From Amycolatopsis iheyensis (GTDB lineage Bacteria > Actinomycetota > Actinomycetes > Mycobacteriales > Pseudonocardiaceae): a DNA stretch of 64,000 nucleotides. Within the stretch, counting starts at the first letter, position 1. Each line of letters starts with the position of its first letter. The notes under the pieces are model-generated. The model ran no database searches and was not told where the DNA came from. It saw only the letters and a list, made by a program, of their open reading frames with translations. Below, one piece after another: positions 43,501 through 53,026 of this stretch. The stretch lies in NCBI RefSeq assembly GCF_024703995.1, contig NZ_JAMXQV010000004.1, forward strand, positions 62,001-126,000, given 5' to 3'. The translations under genes and the position numbers were made by a program.

Positions 43501-46500
43501 GACACCGACGATCCGGTCGTCATCGTGGGCATGGCCTGCCGCTTCCCCGGCGGCGTCACCGGACCCGATGACCTGTGGCGGCTGGCCGAATCGGGCGGCG
43601 ACGCGATCGGCGAGTTCCCCACCGACCGTGGCTGGGACCTCGACACCCTGTTCGGCGGCAGCCCCGACCGGCCCGGCTCGTCGGTGACCCGCCAGGGCGG
43701 TTTCCTCCACGACGCCGCCGAGTTCGACGCCGGGTTCTTCGGCATCTCACCGCGCGAGGCGCTCACCACCGACCCGCAGCAGCGGCTGCTGCTGACCACC
43801 GCCTGGGAGGCGTTCGAGCACGCCGGCATCGTCCCGGCGACCGTGCGCGAGAGCCGCACCGCCGTCTTCGCGGGCGTCATGCACCACGACTACGCGCCCC
43901 GGGTGCACACCGTCCCCGCCGGGCTCGAAGGCCACCTCGTCACGGGCAACACCGCTTCCGTCGTGTCCGGCCGCCTGGCGTACGTGTTCGGCTTGCGTGG
44001 TCCCGCCGTCACCGTGGACACGGCCTGCTCGTCTTCGCTGGTCGCCCTGCACCTCGCCGTCCAGTCGCTGCGCCGCGGCGAATGCGCGCTCGCGCTGGCC
44101 GGCGGCGTCTCGGTGATGTCCACGCCGGAGATGTTCGTGGAGTTCTCCCGGCTGCGCGGGCTCGCCCCCGACGGGCGGTGCAAGTCCTTCGACGCCGGGG
44201 CGGACGGCACCGCCTGGGCCGAAGGCGCCGGCCTGCTCGTGCTCGAACGCCTCTCCGACGCCCGCCGCCACGGCCACCGGGTGTGGGCGGTCGTGCGTGG
44301 CAGCGCGGTGAACTCCGACGGCGCTTCCAACGGTCTCTCCGCACCCAGCGGCCCGGCCCAGGAAGACGTCGTCCGGGCGGCGCTCACCGACGCGGGCCTG
44401 GCGCCCGGCGACGTCGACGCGGTCGAGGCGCACGGCACGGGCACCCCGCTCGGCGACCCCATCGAGGCGCGCTCGCTGATCGCCGCGTACGGGCGGGACC
44501 GGCGCCGCGAGCAACCGCTGCTGCTCGGCTCGCTCAAGGCGAACCTCGGCCACGCGCAGGCGGCGGCCGGCGTCGGCGGCGTGATCAAGATGGTGCAGGC
44601 CCTGCGGCACGGCGTCCTGCCGGGGCTGCCGAACCTGGACCACCCGACCGGGCACGTCGACTGGGCCGGCTCGGGCGTCCGCCTGCTCGACGCCGCCACG
44701 GCGTGGCCGCGGACCGGCCGGCCGCGCCGCGCGGGTGTCTCCGCCTTCGGCATCAGCGGCACCAACGCGCACGTCCTGCTGGAGGAGCCGGCGCCGGAAC
44801 CGCCACCCGCGCCCCGCCCCGAACCGCCCGCCGCGCTGCCCTGGGTGGTGTCCGGACGCTCCCCGCGGGCGCTGCGGGCGCAGGCCGCCCGGCTGCGCGA
44901 CCTGCTGGCCGACGACCCGGACCTCGATCTCGCCGACCTGGCCGGCGCCCTGGTGACGCACCGCCAGGCACACGAGCACCGCGCGGTCGTCGTCGGCTCC
45001 GGTCGCGACGAACTCCTGCGGAGTCTCGACGCTCTCGCCGGCGGGCAGCCGGCGCCGGGGGTGAGCACTGGACACGCGCGGGCGTCGCACCGGCCGGTCC
45101 TGGTCTTCCCCGGCCAGGGGACCCAGTGGCCCGGCATGGCCGTGGCGCTGCTGAAGTCCTCACCGGTGTTCGCGGCGTCGATGCGGGAGTGCGAGGAGGC
45201 GCTGGCGCCGTTCGTGGACTGGTCGCTGCCGGACGTGCTGGCCGACGCGGCCGCGCTGCGCCGGGTCGACGTCGTGCAGCCGGCGTTGTGGGCGGTGATG
45301 GTGTCGCTGGCCGCGGTGTGGCGTTCCTTCGGCGTCGAACCGGCCGCGGTGGTGGGGCATTCGCAGGGCGAGATCGCGGCGGCGTGCGCCGCCGGGGCGC
45401 TGTCGCTCGCGGACGGCGCACGAGTGGTCTGCCTGCGGGCCAAGGCCATCCGCGCGCTGGCCGGTCGCGGCGGCATGCTGTCGGTCCAACTCCCCCGCGC
45501 CGACGCCGAGCAGCGCCTGAGGCCGTGGCGGGGACGGCTCTCGGTCGCCGCCGTCAACGGTCCCCGCTCGACGGTGGTCTCCGGCGACCCGGACGCCCTC
45601 GACGCGCTCGGCGAGCAGCTCGCGGCCGAAGGCGTGCGGCAGTCGAGGCTGCCGGTGGACTACGCGTCGCACTCGGCTCAGGTGGACAGCCTGCGCGAAA
45701 CCCTGCGCACCGAGCTGGCCGGGATCCGGCCACGCACGTCCGACGTGCCGTTCCACTCGACGCTCACTGGCGAGGTCGTCGACACCGCCGGTCTCGACGC
45801 CGGGTACTGGTTCCGGAACCTGCGGCACACCGTCGAGTTCGAGGGCGCGATCCGGGCCCTGCACGCCGCCGGCCACCGGACGTTCGTCGAGGTGAGCCCG
45901 CGCGCGGTGCTGACCGTGGACGTCCAGGAGATCCTCGACGAGAGCGACCGGCCCGGCACCGCGCTCGGCACGCTGCGCCGCGACGACGGCGGCCTCGGCC
46001 GGCTGCTCACCTCGGTCGCCGAGGCGTTCGTGAACGGCGTCGGCGTGCGTTGGGAACCGGCCCTCGCGCCGGGCACCCGCGGGCGGATCGCGTTGCCGAC
46101 CTACGCCTTCCAGACCGAGCGCTTCTGGCTGCGGCCCGACACCGCGGCGGCCGGCGCCCGCGCCCTCGGCCTGCTTCCCGGCGAACACCCGATGCTCGCG
46201 GCCCGGCTACCGCGGGCCGACGACGAGGGTCTCCTGCTCACCGGCGTCCTGTCGGCGGCCGGTAGGCCGTGGCTGGCCGACCACGGCGTCGGCGGTGACG
46301 TGCTGCTTTCCGGGACGACGTTCGTGGAGCTGGCCCGGCACGCCGGGCAGCAGGCCGGCGTGCCGCGGCTCGAGGAGCTGGTGCTGCACGAGCCGCTGGT
46401 CCTGGCCGAGGGCGTCGACCCGCGGATCCAGGTCAGCGTCGGCGGGACCGCGGCCGAGCCGCGCCGCCCGGTCGCTGTGTACGCCGAGGACAACGGCACC

Positions 46501-49500
46501 TGGGTCCGGCACGCGAGTGGCTGGCTGACCGGCGGGGCGGCCCCGGCCGCACCGTTCGCGTGGCCGCCAGCGGACGCCGAGCCGGTCGACCTCGGCGGCG
46601 CCTACGAGCGCCTGGCCGAAACCGGCTACGCGTACGGCCCCGCTTTCCGAGGCCTGCGGGCACTCTGGCGATCGGGCGGCGACCTGTACGCCGAGGTCGT
46701 CCTCCCGGAGCCGCTGCCCGCCGACGCCACCGAGCACGGGCTGCACCCCGCACTGCTCGACGCGGCGCTGCACCCGCTGCTCGTGGTGGCCGGCTACGAC
46801 GAGATCCGCCTGCCCTACTCGTGGGGCGGGGTTTCGCTGCACGCCACCGGCGCGACGGGCTTGCGGGTACACCTCGCCGACGCGGGCAACGGCGTGATCA
46901 GCTTGCACGCCAACGACTTCGGTGGCCGCCCGGTGATTTCGGTCGACGCACTCACGCTGCGCCCGGTGCGGCGCGGCTCGGCCGAGCGGCTGCTCTGGCG
47001 GGTGGAGTGGTCGGAGGTGCCGGCCGGCGAACCGGCCGAGATCGTCACGCACGTCTGCCCGGACAGCTTTCCGGCCGTCGCGGTGCGCGAGGCGGCTGGC
47101 GGTGTCCCCGCCACCACCCCCGCGACGACCCGCGATGTCCCCGCCACCCACACGACCACCAACGACATCCCCACTCCCACCCGCGCGACGGCCCACGGTG
47201 TGCCCACCGCCACCCACACGACCGCCCGCGGCGTCCCCACCACCCACGCGACCACCAACGGTGTCCCCACCACCACCCACGCAACCACCCGCGATGTCCC
47301 CACCACCACCCACGGCGTCCCCACCACCCCCGCGACCACCCACGACATCCCCACCGCGATCCGCGCGGCAACCAGCGGCGTCCTCGACTGGCTGCACCAC
47401 ACCTTGGCCAACCCGGCCCACGCAGACAAAACCCTGGTCGTAGTCACCCGGCACGACGATCTCGCCCAGTCGGCAGTCCGCGGCCTGGTCCGTTCCGCGC
47501 AAACCGAGCACCCCGGCCGGATCGTCCTCGTCGACACCGACCACCCCGCCGAGCCGGCGGAACTGCGCGCCGCGGCCGGCATCGGCGAGCGCGAGGTCGC
47601 CCTGCGCGGCTCGCGGCTGCTCGTCCCGCGCCTGACCCGGGCCGCCGGCCCTGCCCCGCAAGACCGGGCGTGGCGGCCCGGCGGCACCGTGCTGATCACC
47701 GGCGGCACCGGCACCCTCGGCGCGCTCGTCGCCCGTCACCTGGTCACCGAGCACGGCGTCCGCCACCTGGTCCTGACCGGGCGAAGCGGTCGCGGCGCCG
47801 AGGTCGCGGCCGAACTGACCGCACTCGGCGCCCAGGTGCGCGTCGCCGCCTGCGACGTCGCCGACCACGACGCCGTCGCCGCGCTGCTCGGCTCCCTCGA
47901 CCGGCCGCTGACCGCCGTCGTCCACGCCGCCGGCGTCCTCGACGACGGCACCCTCGACGCCCTGGACGCGACCCGGCTCGACACCGTGCTGCGCCCCAAG
48001 GCCGACGGCGCGTGGCACCTGCACCGGCTCACCGAGCACCTCGACCTCGACGCGTTCGTGCTCTTCTCCTCGGTCGCCGGCACCATCGGCACGCCCGGGC
48101 AGGCCAACTACGCGGCCGCGAACACGTTCCTCGACGCCCTCGCCCAGCACCGCCGGGACCGCGGGCTGACGGCGACCTCGCTGTCCTGGGGACTCTGGGA
48201 CCTCGACACCGGCATGACCGGCCACCTCGGCGCCGCCGGCCGGGCCCGGCTGGCGCGCCGCGGCCTGTCCCCGCTCGGCCGCGAAGAGGGCCTCGCGGCG
48301 TTCGACCTGGCCCTCGCCCGCGACGTCGCGCACCTGATCCCGGCCCGGCTCGACCCGGCCGCGTTCACCGGCCGGGCCCCGGCGGCCGGACCCACGGCCA
48401 CAGCGCCGGCCGCCACCGCACCCGATCCGCGGACGCTGACCGAGCTGGTCCGTTCGACCGTGGCCGCGGTGCTCGGCCACGGCTCGGCCGACGACGTCGA
48501 CGAGGACCGGGCCTTCCGCGACCTCGGCTTCGACTCGCTGACCGGCCTCGAACTGCGCAACCGGCTGAGCGCGGCCACCGGCCTGCGGCTGCCCGCCACC
48601 CTGGTCTTCGACCGGCCCACCCCGGCCGCGCTGATCGCCTTCCTGGCCGGCCGGGTGCCCGCCGACGCCGAGCCCGCCGCCCCGCCCGTCGCGGACGCCG
48701 ATGACCCGGTCGTGATCGTCGGCATGGCCTGCCGCTACCCCGGCATCGGCTCCCCCGCCGAGCTGTGGCGCCTGCTCGCCGAGGGCCGCGACGTGATCAC
48801 CGACTTCCCCGCCGACCGCGGCTGGGCCACCGAAGCGCTCTACGCGCCTTCCCCGGCACCGGGGAAGACCTACGTGCGCCGGGGCGGGTTCCTCGGCGAC
48901 GCGACCGCGTTCGACCCGGCCTTCTTCGGCATCTCACCGCGTGACGCGCTCATCATGGACCCGCAGCACCGGGTGCTGCTGGAGACGACCTGGCACGCGC
49001 TGGAGGACGCCGGACTGGACCCGCACGCGCTGCGCGGCTCCGACACCGGCGTCTTCACCGGGCTGATCGCCGGCGACTACACCTCGCTGGTCGACGACGT
49101 CCCCGCCGACCTGGCCGGGCAGGCCTCGATCGCCAACACGCCGAGCGTCGCCTCCGGGCGGCTGGCCTACCTGCTCGGCCTGCACGGCCCGGCGATGACC
49201 ATCGACACCGCGTGCTCGTCCTCGCTGGTCGCACTGCACCTGGCCGCCCGGTCGCTGCGTGAGCGCGAGAGCGGCCTCGCGATCGTGGCGGGGGCGACCG
49301 TGCTGGCCACGCCCACCCGGTTCGTCGAGTTCTCCCAGCAGCACGGGCTGGCCCCCGACGGGCACGCCAAACCGTTCTCCGCCGACGCCGACGGCACCGC
49401 GTGGGGCGAGGGCGCGGCCGTCGTCGTCCTCGAGACGCTGTCGCGGGCCCGCGAGCACGGCCACCGGGTGCTCGCCGTCGTCCGCGGCACCGGCGTCAAC

Positions 49501-52500
49501 CAGGACGGGCCCTCCAACGGGCTCACCGCACCCAGCCGCGACGCCCAGGAGCGGCTGATCCGGTCGACGCTCGCCGGAGCCGGGCTGAGCGCCGACGACG
49601 TCGACGCGGTCGAGGCGCACGGCACGGGCACCGTGCTCGGCGACCCGATCGAGGCGCAGGCGCTGGCCGCGACGTACGGCGCCGGGCGGGATCGCCCCTG
49701 CTACCTCGGTTCGGTCAAGGCCAACCTCGGGCACACCCAGGCCGCCGCGGGGGTCACCGGCATCGTGAAGATGATCCTGGCGATGCGCCACGGCGAGCTC
49801 CCGGCGCAACCCGGCCTGGGCTCCCCCACCCCGCACGTCGACTGGGCCGGCACGCCGCTGACCTTGCTCACCGCGCCCACGCCCTGGCCCCGGAACGGCC
49901 GGCCGCGGCGGGCCGCGGTCAGCGCGTTCGGGATCAGCGGCACCAACGCGCACCTGATCCTGGAAGAACCCGAACCCGCCGAGCCCGCCGAACGCCCGGC
50001 CACGACGGTCGTGCCGCTCCTGGTGTCGGGGACGACGCCCGCCGCGCTGGCCGCGCAGACCGCCCGGGTGCGCGACCACGTCGCCGGCGCACCCCACCCG
50101 GTGGACGTGGCGTACACGCTGTCCCGGCGCGCTCATCACGCCCACCGCGGCGTTCTGCTCGGCGACGTCACCGTCACCGGGCAGACCTCCGGCGACGTCG
50201 CGACCGCGTTCCTCTTCCCCGGTCAGGGCACGGCGTGGCCCGCCATGGACCGACGGCTCCACGAAACCATGCCGGAGTACGCGCGGGCGTTCGACGAACT
50301 CGACGCCGAGCTGGCGCCCCTGCTCGGCCGCTCGCTCACCGGCCTGGAACCCGAACTGCTCGGCCGCACCGACTACGCGCAGCCCGCGATCTTCGCGGTC
50401 GAGGCGGCGCTGTACCGCCTGCTGACGAGTTTCGGCGTGCGCGCGGACTTCCTCGCCGGCCACTCGGTCGGGGAGATCACCGCCGCGTACGCCGCGGGCG
50501 TCTTCTCGATGGCCGACGCCTGCGCGCTGGTCGTCGCCCGGGGCAGGTTGATGCGCCGGGTCGAACGCGCCGGGGCGATGATCGCGCTGCCGATCCCCGA
50601 AGCGGCGGCGCGGGAGCTGATCCGGGGTCGCGAGCACGAGGTGACGATCGCGGCCGTGAACGGGCCCGCCGCCGTGGTGCTCTCCGGCGACGAGCACGCG
50701 GTCCACGACTGCGCGCGGGGGCTGCGGGGCACCGTGCTGCGCACCGACCGCGCGTTCCATTCGCACCACCTGGACGAGATCCTCGAGCCGTTCCACGAGG
50801 TGCTGACCGGCTTGACGTTCTCCCCGCCCACCACGCCGATCGTCTCCGCGGTCACCGGGGAACTCGCCGCCGGGCAGCTGGGCACGCCGGAGTACTGGAT
50901 CCGGCAAGCCCGTGACACGGTCCGGTTCGGCGACGTGCTGAGCCGGCTCGTGCGGGCCGGGGTCCGCACGTTCGTCGAAGCCGGGCCGGGACACACGCTG
51001 TCGACGCTGGTGTCCGCGGCCCTGCCGGAGGCCGACGAGCCGATCCCCTGCCTGCGCGACACGGAGCCGGACGGCTTCCTGACGGCGTTGGCGCGCCTGC
51101 ACGTCCGCGGCGTTCCGGTCGACTGGTCCCCGCTGACCGCCGGCGGCACCCTGGTCGACCTGCCGCCATACGCCTTCCAGCGCGAGCGCTACTGGTTGCG
51201 CGATGTCGAGCAGCCACCGCTGGACCCGGTGCGCTACGACGTCGCCTGGCAGCGGCACCCCGTCCCGGACGGAACGGCGTCCGGCGGGACCTGGTTGATC
51301 GTCGCCGAAGCCGACGCCGCCGGTCTGCACGAGGCCCTGACCGCCCGCGGCGCGAAGGTGCGGCACTGCACCGATCCGCGGGAGTACGAAGGAACACCGG
51401 CCGGAATCGTCTCGCTGCGCGCACTGGACGACCGCACCGAGGGCGGGCTGCCCCAGGCGGCGACCGCCACCCTCGACCTCCTCAACACGGTCGACGCCGC
51501 GGGCCTGGACGCACCGGTCTGGACCCTGACCCGGGGCGCGGTCTCGACCGGCCCCACCGACGCGATCCACCGCCCCGCACAGGCGGCGGTGTGGGGACTG
51601 GGCCGCACGATCGCACTGGAGACCCCGCACATCTGGGGCGGCCTGCTCGACCTACCCGAGCAGGAGTGCTGGGCCAAGGTGGCCGACGTGCTGCTGGCCC
51701 CTGGTGGCGAAAACGAGCTGGCCATCCGCGGCGACGACGTCCTGGTCCCGCGCCTGCGCCACGCACCGGCCCGGCCACCACAGCCGTGGCGCCCACGCGG
51801 GACCGTCCTGGTGACCGGCGGTCTGGGCGGTCTGGGCGCCCAGGTCGCCCGCTGGCTGGCCCATCGCGGCGCGAGCCACTTGCTGCTCGCCGGCCGCCGC
51901 GGCGCAGACACGCCGGGCGCGGCGGAGCTGCACGCCGAGCTGACCGCCCAGGGCGTGGACGTCCGGATCGCCGCCTGCGACGTCGCCGACCGGGAGGCCC
52001 TGGCCCGCCTACTGGCTTCGGCGCCCACCCCACTGACCGCGGTGGTGCACGCGGCGGGCGTCCTCGACGACGCTCCCGCTTCGGCACTTACGCCTTCGCG
52101 GATGGCAGATGTCTGGGCGCCCAAGGCCGGTGCCGCTTGGCACCTGCACGAGCTGACCCGCTCCCTGCCACTCGAGCATTTCGTGTTGTTCTCGTCGCTG
52201 GCCGGGGTGGTCGGCTCGGCCGGCCAGGCTGCCTACGCTGCCGCCAACGCAGCCTTGGACGCCCTCGCCCGGCACCGGCGCGACCTGGGCCTGCCCGCCA
52301 CGTCGGTGGCGTGGGGCCCGTGGGCAGGTCCCGGTATGTTCGCGTCGGTGGCGGACCGATCCCCACTCGCGGCAATGGCGCCCCGGGTGGCACTGGAAGC
52401 GTTGGAGCGCTGCGAACCGGGCTGCACGGCAATAGCGGAGATCGACTGGCACGGCTTCCCTCGACGTCCCCACGGCCTGCTCGCCGACCTGACAGCAGGC

Positions 52501-53004
52501 GAGGACCCCGAGTTCCTGCCACCGGAGGTACTCGCCCTACCGGCCGAGGACCTCCGGGAGTTCCTGCTCGACCGGGTGGTAACCCACATCGCGGCGGTCT
52601 CCGGCCACCCGGCGGCGGAGGTCCCACCGGACGAGCCGGTGAAGCAGCTGGGCCTGGATTCCCTGGCCACGATCCAGTTGCGCAACCGGTTGAGCGCGGA
52701 CACCGGCCTGCGCCTCCCGGCAACGGTCGTCTACGACCATCCTTCACCGGCCGAGCTGGCCGATCATTTGGCGGAGGGCTTGCGGGCGCCGTCCAGTCGT
52801 CCGGTCCTCGACCGGTTGCGCGATCTGGAGGAAGTCCTGAGCACGACCACGGAAGCGCGCGAGGAGATAACGGCGGCGTTGGAGGGATTGCTTCACCGCT
52901 TCCGCGGCACCGGAGGACTCTCCGCTGATCTCGCCGTCGCTTCCGATGAGGAGATGTACGGACTCATCGACGCCGTGCTGGGAGCCGCCGACGAGCACGC
53001 CTGA
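40507..53004 (+). CDS. Type I PKS D: KSQ-AT-ACP loading module plus two extension modules
   Basis: 4165 residues. There is no N-terminal docking helix. The first KS has Gln for the active Cys (DTGQSAS near 158), so it is a KSQ that decarboxylates an extender to make the starter. Its AT has GHSIGE near 596 but RALH for HAFH or YASH; ACP near 944. Module 1: KS (Cys near 1175), AT (GHSQGE, YASH: methylmalonyl), DH (DAALH; HxxxGxxxxP ends in Ser), KR (LDD, B-type), ACP near 2674. Module 2: KS (Cys near 2902), AT (GHSVGE near 3318, RAFH: malonyl-like), KR (LDD), ACP near 4048. A C-terminal docking tail follows (about 4090-4165). Two repeat-rich linkers are unusual (see repeats). It would start the chain and pass it to PKS B. 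Confidence 0.95.
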   Translation: MPEDIAIVGLACRFARADGPEQFWRLLRDGVDAVTEAPPDRGAGGPRFGSFLPTVDGFDAAFFGISPREAAVMDPQQRLALELSWEALEDAGIVPASLRGGRTGVFVGAMRDDYARLAQHLGAATQHSFTGLQRSLIANRVSYALGLRGPSLTVDTGQSASLAAVHLACRSLRSGESDVALAGGVNLNLLAAGDEDAARFGGLSPGGRCRTFDAGADGFVRGEGGGVVVLKPLAAALRDGDPVYCVVKGSALNNDGGGAGLTVPSEAAQAQLLHDAYRDAGTDPASVGYVELHGTGTPVGDPVEAAALGAVLGAGRARPLPVGSVKTNLGHLEAAAGVCGLVKTVLAIAHRELPATLHFTTPHPRIPLAELGLRVVTETASWPGPRIAGVSSFGMGGTNCHVVLAEHPVAPTVHSGHPAALAFLLSGRSGAATAAQARRLRAYLTDRPGADVAAVARALAGGRTSFEDRVVLTASGEADLLAGLDRIAAGRGGPAISRGVAKPGARAAFLFSGQGGQRPGMGRALYREHAVFRDAFDEVARHLDGHLDVPLHEVVSARTLLDETRYTQPALFALEVALHRLLTAYGVTPTALAGHSIGELAAATVAGVFDLPDAAAVVAERGRLMHTLPSTGAMLAVRASEEEVVELLVGYDGRLGLAAVNAPAATVLTGDADALAHAAEEFGRRGRKTTALRVGRALHSRDLDPVLERYAEVLASVTLHPPRVPIVSTLTGALVGTELTDPGYWVRQAREPVRFLAAMRTLEAQVFVEVGPGAGLAAAARECLAADGRTAAVTAVLRPGRPEPETLLGALGTVHAHGVPVEWPEVLGGRAGPRLPTYPFQRSRHWLTAPPVPGEATTAGARIDRPASPPETVKPQAHQPTSPPETTEPRAHQPASPPETTTTKPQTHQPTSPPTTTTVAELVAEVLGHADLTAVDPDRTFTDLGLDSLMAAELLDRLGTRTGTALPSTAVFDHPTPAALARHLAASPATALEPFAAADTDDPVVIVGMACRFPGGVTGPDDLWRLAESGGDAIGEFPTDRGWDLDTLFGGSPDRPGSSVTRQGGFLHDAAEFDAGFFGISPREALTTDPQQRLLLTTAWEAFEHAGIVPATVRESRTAVFAGVMHHDYAPRVHTVPAGLEGHLVTGNTASVVSGRLAYVFGLRGPAVTVDTACSSSLVALHLAVQSLRRGECALALAGGVSVMSTPEMFVEFSRLRGLAPDGRCKSFDAGADGTAWAEGAGLLVLERLSDARRHGHRVWAVVRGSAVNSDGASNGLSAPSGPAQEDVVRAALTDAGLAPGDVDAVEAHGTGTPLGDPIEARSLIAAYGRDRRREQPLLLGSLKANLGHAQAAAGVGGVIKMVQALRHGVLPGLPNLDHPTGHVDWAGSGVRLLDAATAWPRTGRPRRAGVSAFGISGTNAHVLLEEPAPEPPPAPRPEPPAALPWVVSGRSPRALRAQAARLRDLLADDPDLDLADLAGALVTHRQAHEHRAVVVGSGRDELLRSLDALAGGQPAPGVSTGHARASHRPVLVFPGQGTQWPGMAVALLKSSPVFAASMRECEEALAPFVDWSLPDVLADAAALRRVDVVQPALWAVMVSLAAVWRSFGVEPAAVVGHSQGEIAAACAAGALSLADGARVVCLRAKAIRALAGRGGMLSVQLPRADAEQRLRPWRGRLSVAAVNGPRSTVVSGDPDALDALGEQLAAEGVRQSRLPVDYASHSAQVDSLRETLRTELAGIRPRTSDVPFHSTLTGEVVDTAGLDAGYWFRNLRHTVEFEGAIRALHAAGHRTFVEVSPRAVLTVDVQEILDESDRPGTALGTLRRDDGGLGRLLTSVAEAFVNGVGVRWEPALAPGTRGRIALPTYAFQTERFWLRPDTAAAGARALGLLPGEHPMLAARLPRADDEGLLLTGVLSAAGRPWLADHGVGGDVLLSGTTFVELARHAGQQAGVPRLEELVLHEPLVLAEGVDPRIQVSVGGTAAEPRRPVAVYAEDNGTWVRHASGWLTGGAAPAAPFAWPPADAEPVDLGGAYERLAETGYAYGPAFRGLRALWRSGGDLYAEVVLPEPLPADATEHGLHPALLDAALHPLLVVAGYDEIRLPYSWGGVSLHATGATGLRVHLADAGNGVISLHANDFGGRPVISVDALTLRPVRRGSAERLLWRVEWSEVPAGEPAEIVTHVCPDSFPAVAVREAAGGVPATTPATTRDVPATHTTTNDIPTPTRATAHGVPTATHTTARGVPTTHATTNGVPTTTHATTRDVPTTTHGVPTTPATTHDIPTAIRAATSGVLDWLHHTLANPAHADKTLVVVTRHDDLAQSAVRGLVRSAQTEHPGRIVLVDTDHPAEPAELRAAAGIGEREVALRGSRLLVPRLTRAAGPAPQDRAWRPGGTVLITGGTGTLGALVARHLVTEHGVRHLVLTGRSGRGAEVAAELTALGAQVRVAACDVADHDAVAALLGSLDRPLTAVVHAAGVLDDGTLDALDATRLDTVLRPKADGAWHLHRLTEHLDLDAFVLFSSVAGTIGTPGQANYAAANTFLDALAQHRRDRGLTATSLSWGLWDLDTGMTGHLGAAGRARLARRGLSPLGREEGLAAFDLALARDVAHLIPARLDPAAFTGRAPAAGPTATAPAATAPDPRTLTELVRSTVAAVLGHGSADDVDEDRAFRDLGFDSLTGLELRNRLSAATGLRLPATLVFDRPTPAALIAFLAGRVPADAEPAAPPVADADDPVVIVGMACRYPGIGSPAELWRLLAEGRDVITDFPADRGWATEALYAPSPAPGKTYVRRGGFLGDATAFDPAFFGISPRDALIMDPQHRVLLETTWHALEDAGLDPHALRGSDTGVFTGLIAGDYTSLVDDVPADLAGQASIANTPSVASGRLAYLLGLHGPAMTIDTACSSSLVALHLAARSLRERESGLAIVAGATVLATPTRFVEFSQQHGLAPDGHAKPFSADADGTAWGEGAAVVVLETLSRAREHGHRVLAVVRGTGVNQDGPSNGLTAPSRDAQERLIRSTLAGAGLSADDVDAVEAHGTGTVLGDPIEAQALAATYGAGRDRPCYLGSVKANLGHTQAAAGVTGIVKMILAMRHGELPAQPGLGSPTPHVDWAGTPLTLLTAPTPWPRNGRPRRAAVSAFGISGTNAHLILEEPEPAEPAERPATTVVPLLVSGTTPAALAAQTARVRDHVAGAPHPVDVAYTLSRRAHHAHRGVLLGDVTVTGQTSGDVATAFLFPGQGTAWPAMDRRLHETMPEYARAFDELDAELAPLLGRSLTGLEPELLGRTDYAQPAIFAVEAALYRLLTSFGVRADFLAGHSVGEITAAYAAGVFSMADACALVVARGRLMRRVERAGAMIALPIPEAAARELIRGREHEVTIAAVNGPAAVVLSGDEHAVHDCARGLRGTVLRTDRAFHSHHLDEILEPFHEVLTGLTFSPPTTPIVSAVTGELAAGQLGTPEYWIRQARDTVRFGDVLSRLVRAGVRTFVEAGPGHTLSTLVSAALPEADEPIPCLRDTEPDGFLTALARLHVRGVPVDWSPLTAGGTLVDLPPYAFQRERYWLRDVEQPPLDPVRYDVAWQRHPVPDGTASGGTWLIVAEADAAGLHEALTARGAKVRHCTDPREYEGTPAGIVSLRALDDRTEGGLPQAATATLDLLNTVDAAGLDAPVWTLTRGAVSTGPTDAIHRPAQAAVWGLGRTIALETPHIWGGLLDLPEQECWAKVADVLLAPGGENELAIRGDDVLVPRLRHAPARPPQPWRPRGTVLVTGGLGGLGAQVARWLAHRGASHLLLAGRRGADTPGAAELHAELTAQGVDVRIAACDVADREALARLLASAPTPLTAVVHAAGVLDDAPASALTPSRMADVWAPKAGAAWHLHELTRSLPLEHFVLFSSLAGVVGSAGQAAYAAANAALDALARHRRDLGLPATSVAWGPWAGPGMFASVADRSPLAAMAPRVALEALERCEPGCTAIAEIDWHGFPRRPHGLLADLTAGEDPEFLPPEVLALPAEDLREFLLDRVVTHIAAVSGHPAAEVPPDEPVKQLGLDSLATIQLRNRLSADTGLRLPATVVYDHPSPAELADHLAEGLRAPSSRPVLDRLRDLEEVLSTTTEAREEITAALEGLLHRFRGTGGLSADLAVASDEEMYGLIDAVLGAADEHA
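43105..43260 (+). repeat. Pro/Thr-rich repeat linker in the PKS D loading module
   Basis: About four copies of a 13-17-residue unit built on HQP(T/A)SPPET lie between the loading AT and its ACP (residues about 866-918). The DNA shows matching imperfect direct repeats of C- and A-rich sequence. It probably acts as a flexible tether. Confidence 0.75.
47100..47370 (+). repeat. Minisatellite encoding about nine GVPTTTHATTR-like units in PKS D
   Basis: Around nine units of 7-11 residues (consensus G/D-V/I-P-T-T-T-H-A-T-T-R/N) follow one another at residues about 2198-2288, in the structural half of the module 1 KR region. The DNA repeat is close to 33 bp with 30- and 21-bp variants, all in frame. 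Repeat copy number is probably unstable. Confidence 0.85.
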
Positions 53005-53026
53005 GGGTCGAGGCTCCCCGCGCTGG

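Noticed and set aside
47100..47370. CRISPR-like array
   Set aside because: The repeats are contiguous, in frame and without spacers; they encode a Pro/Thr-rich linker.
48934..51630. 898-codon minus-strand frame opposite PKS D module 2
   Set aside because: Antisense shadow of KS, AT and KR coding sequence.
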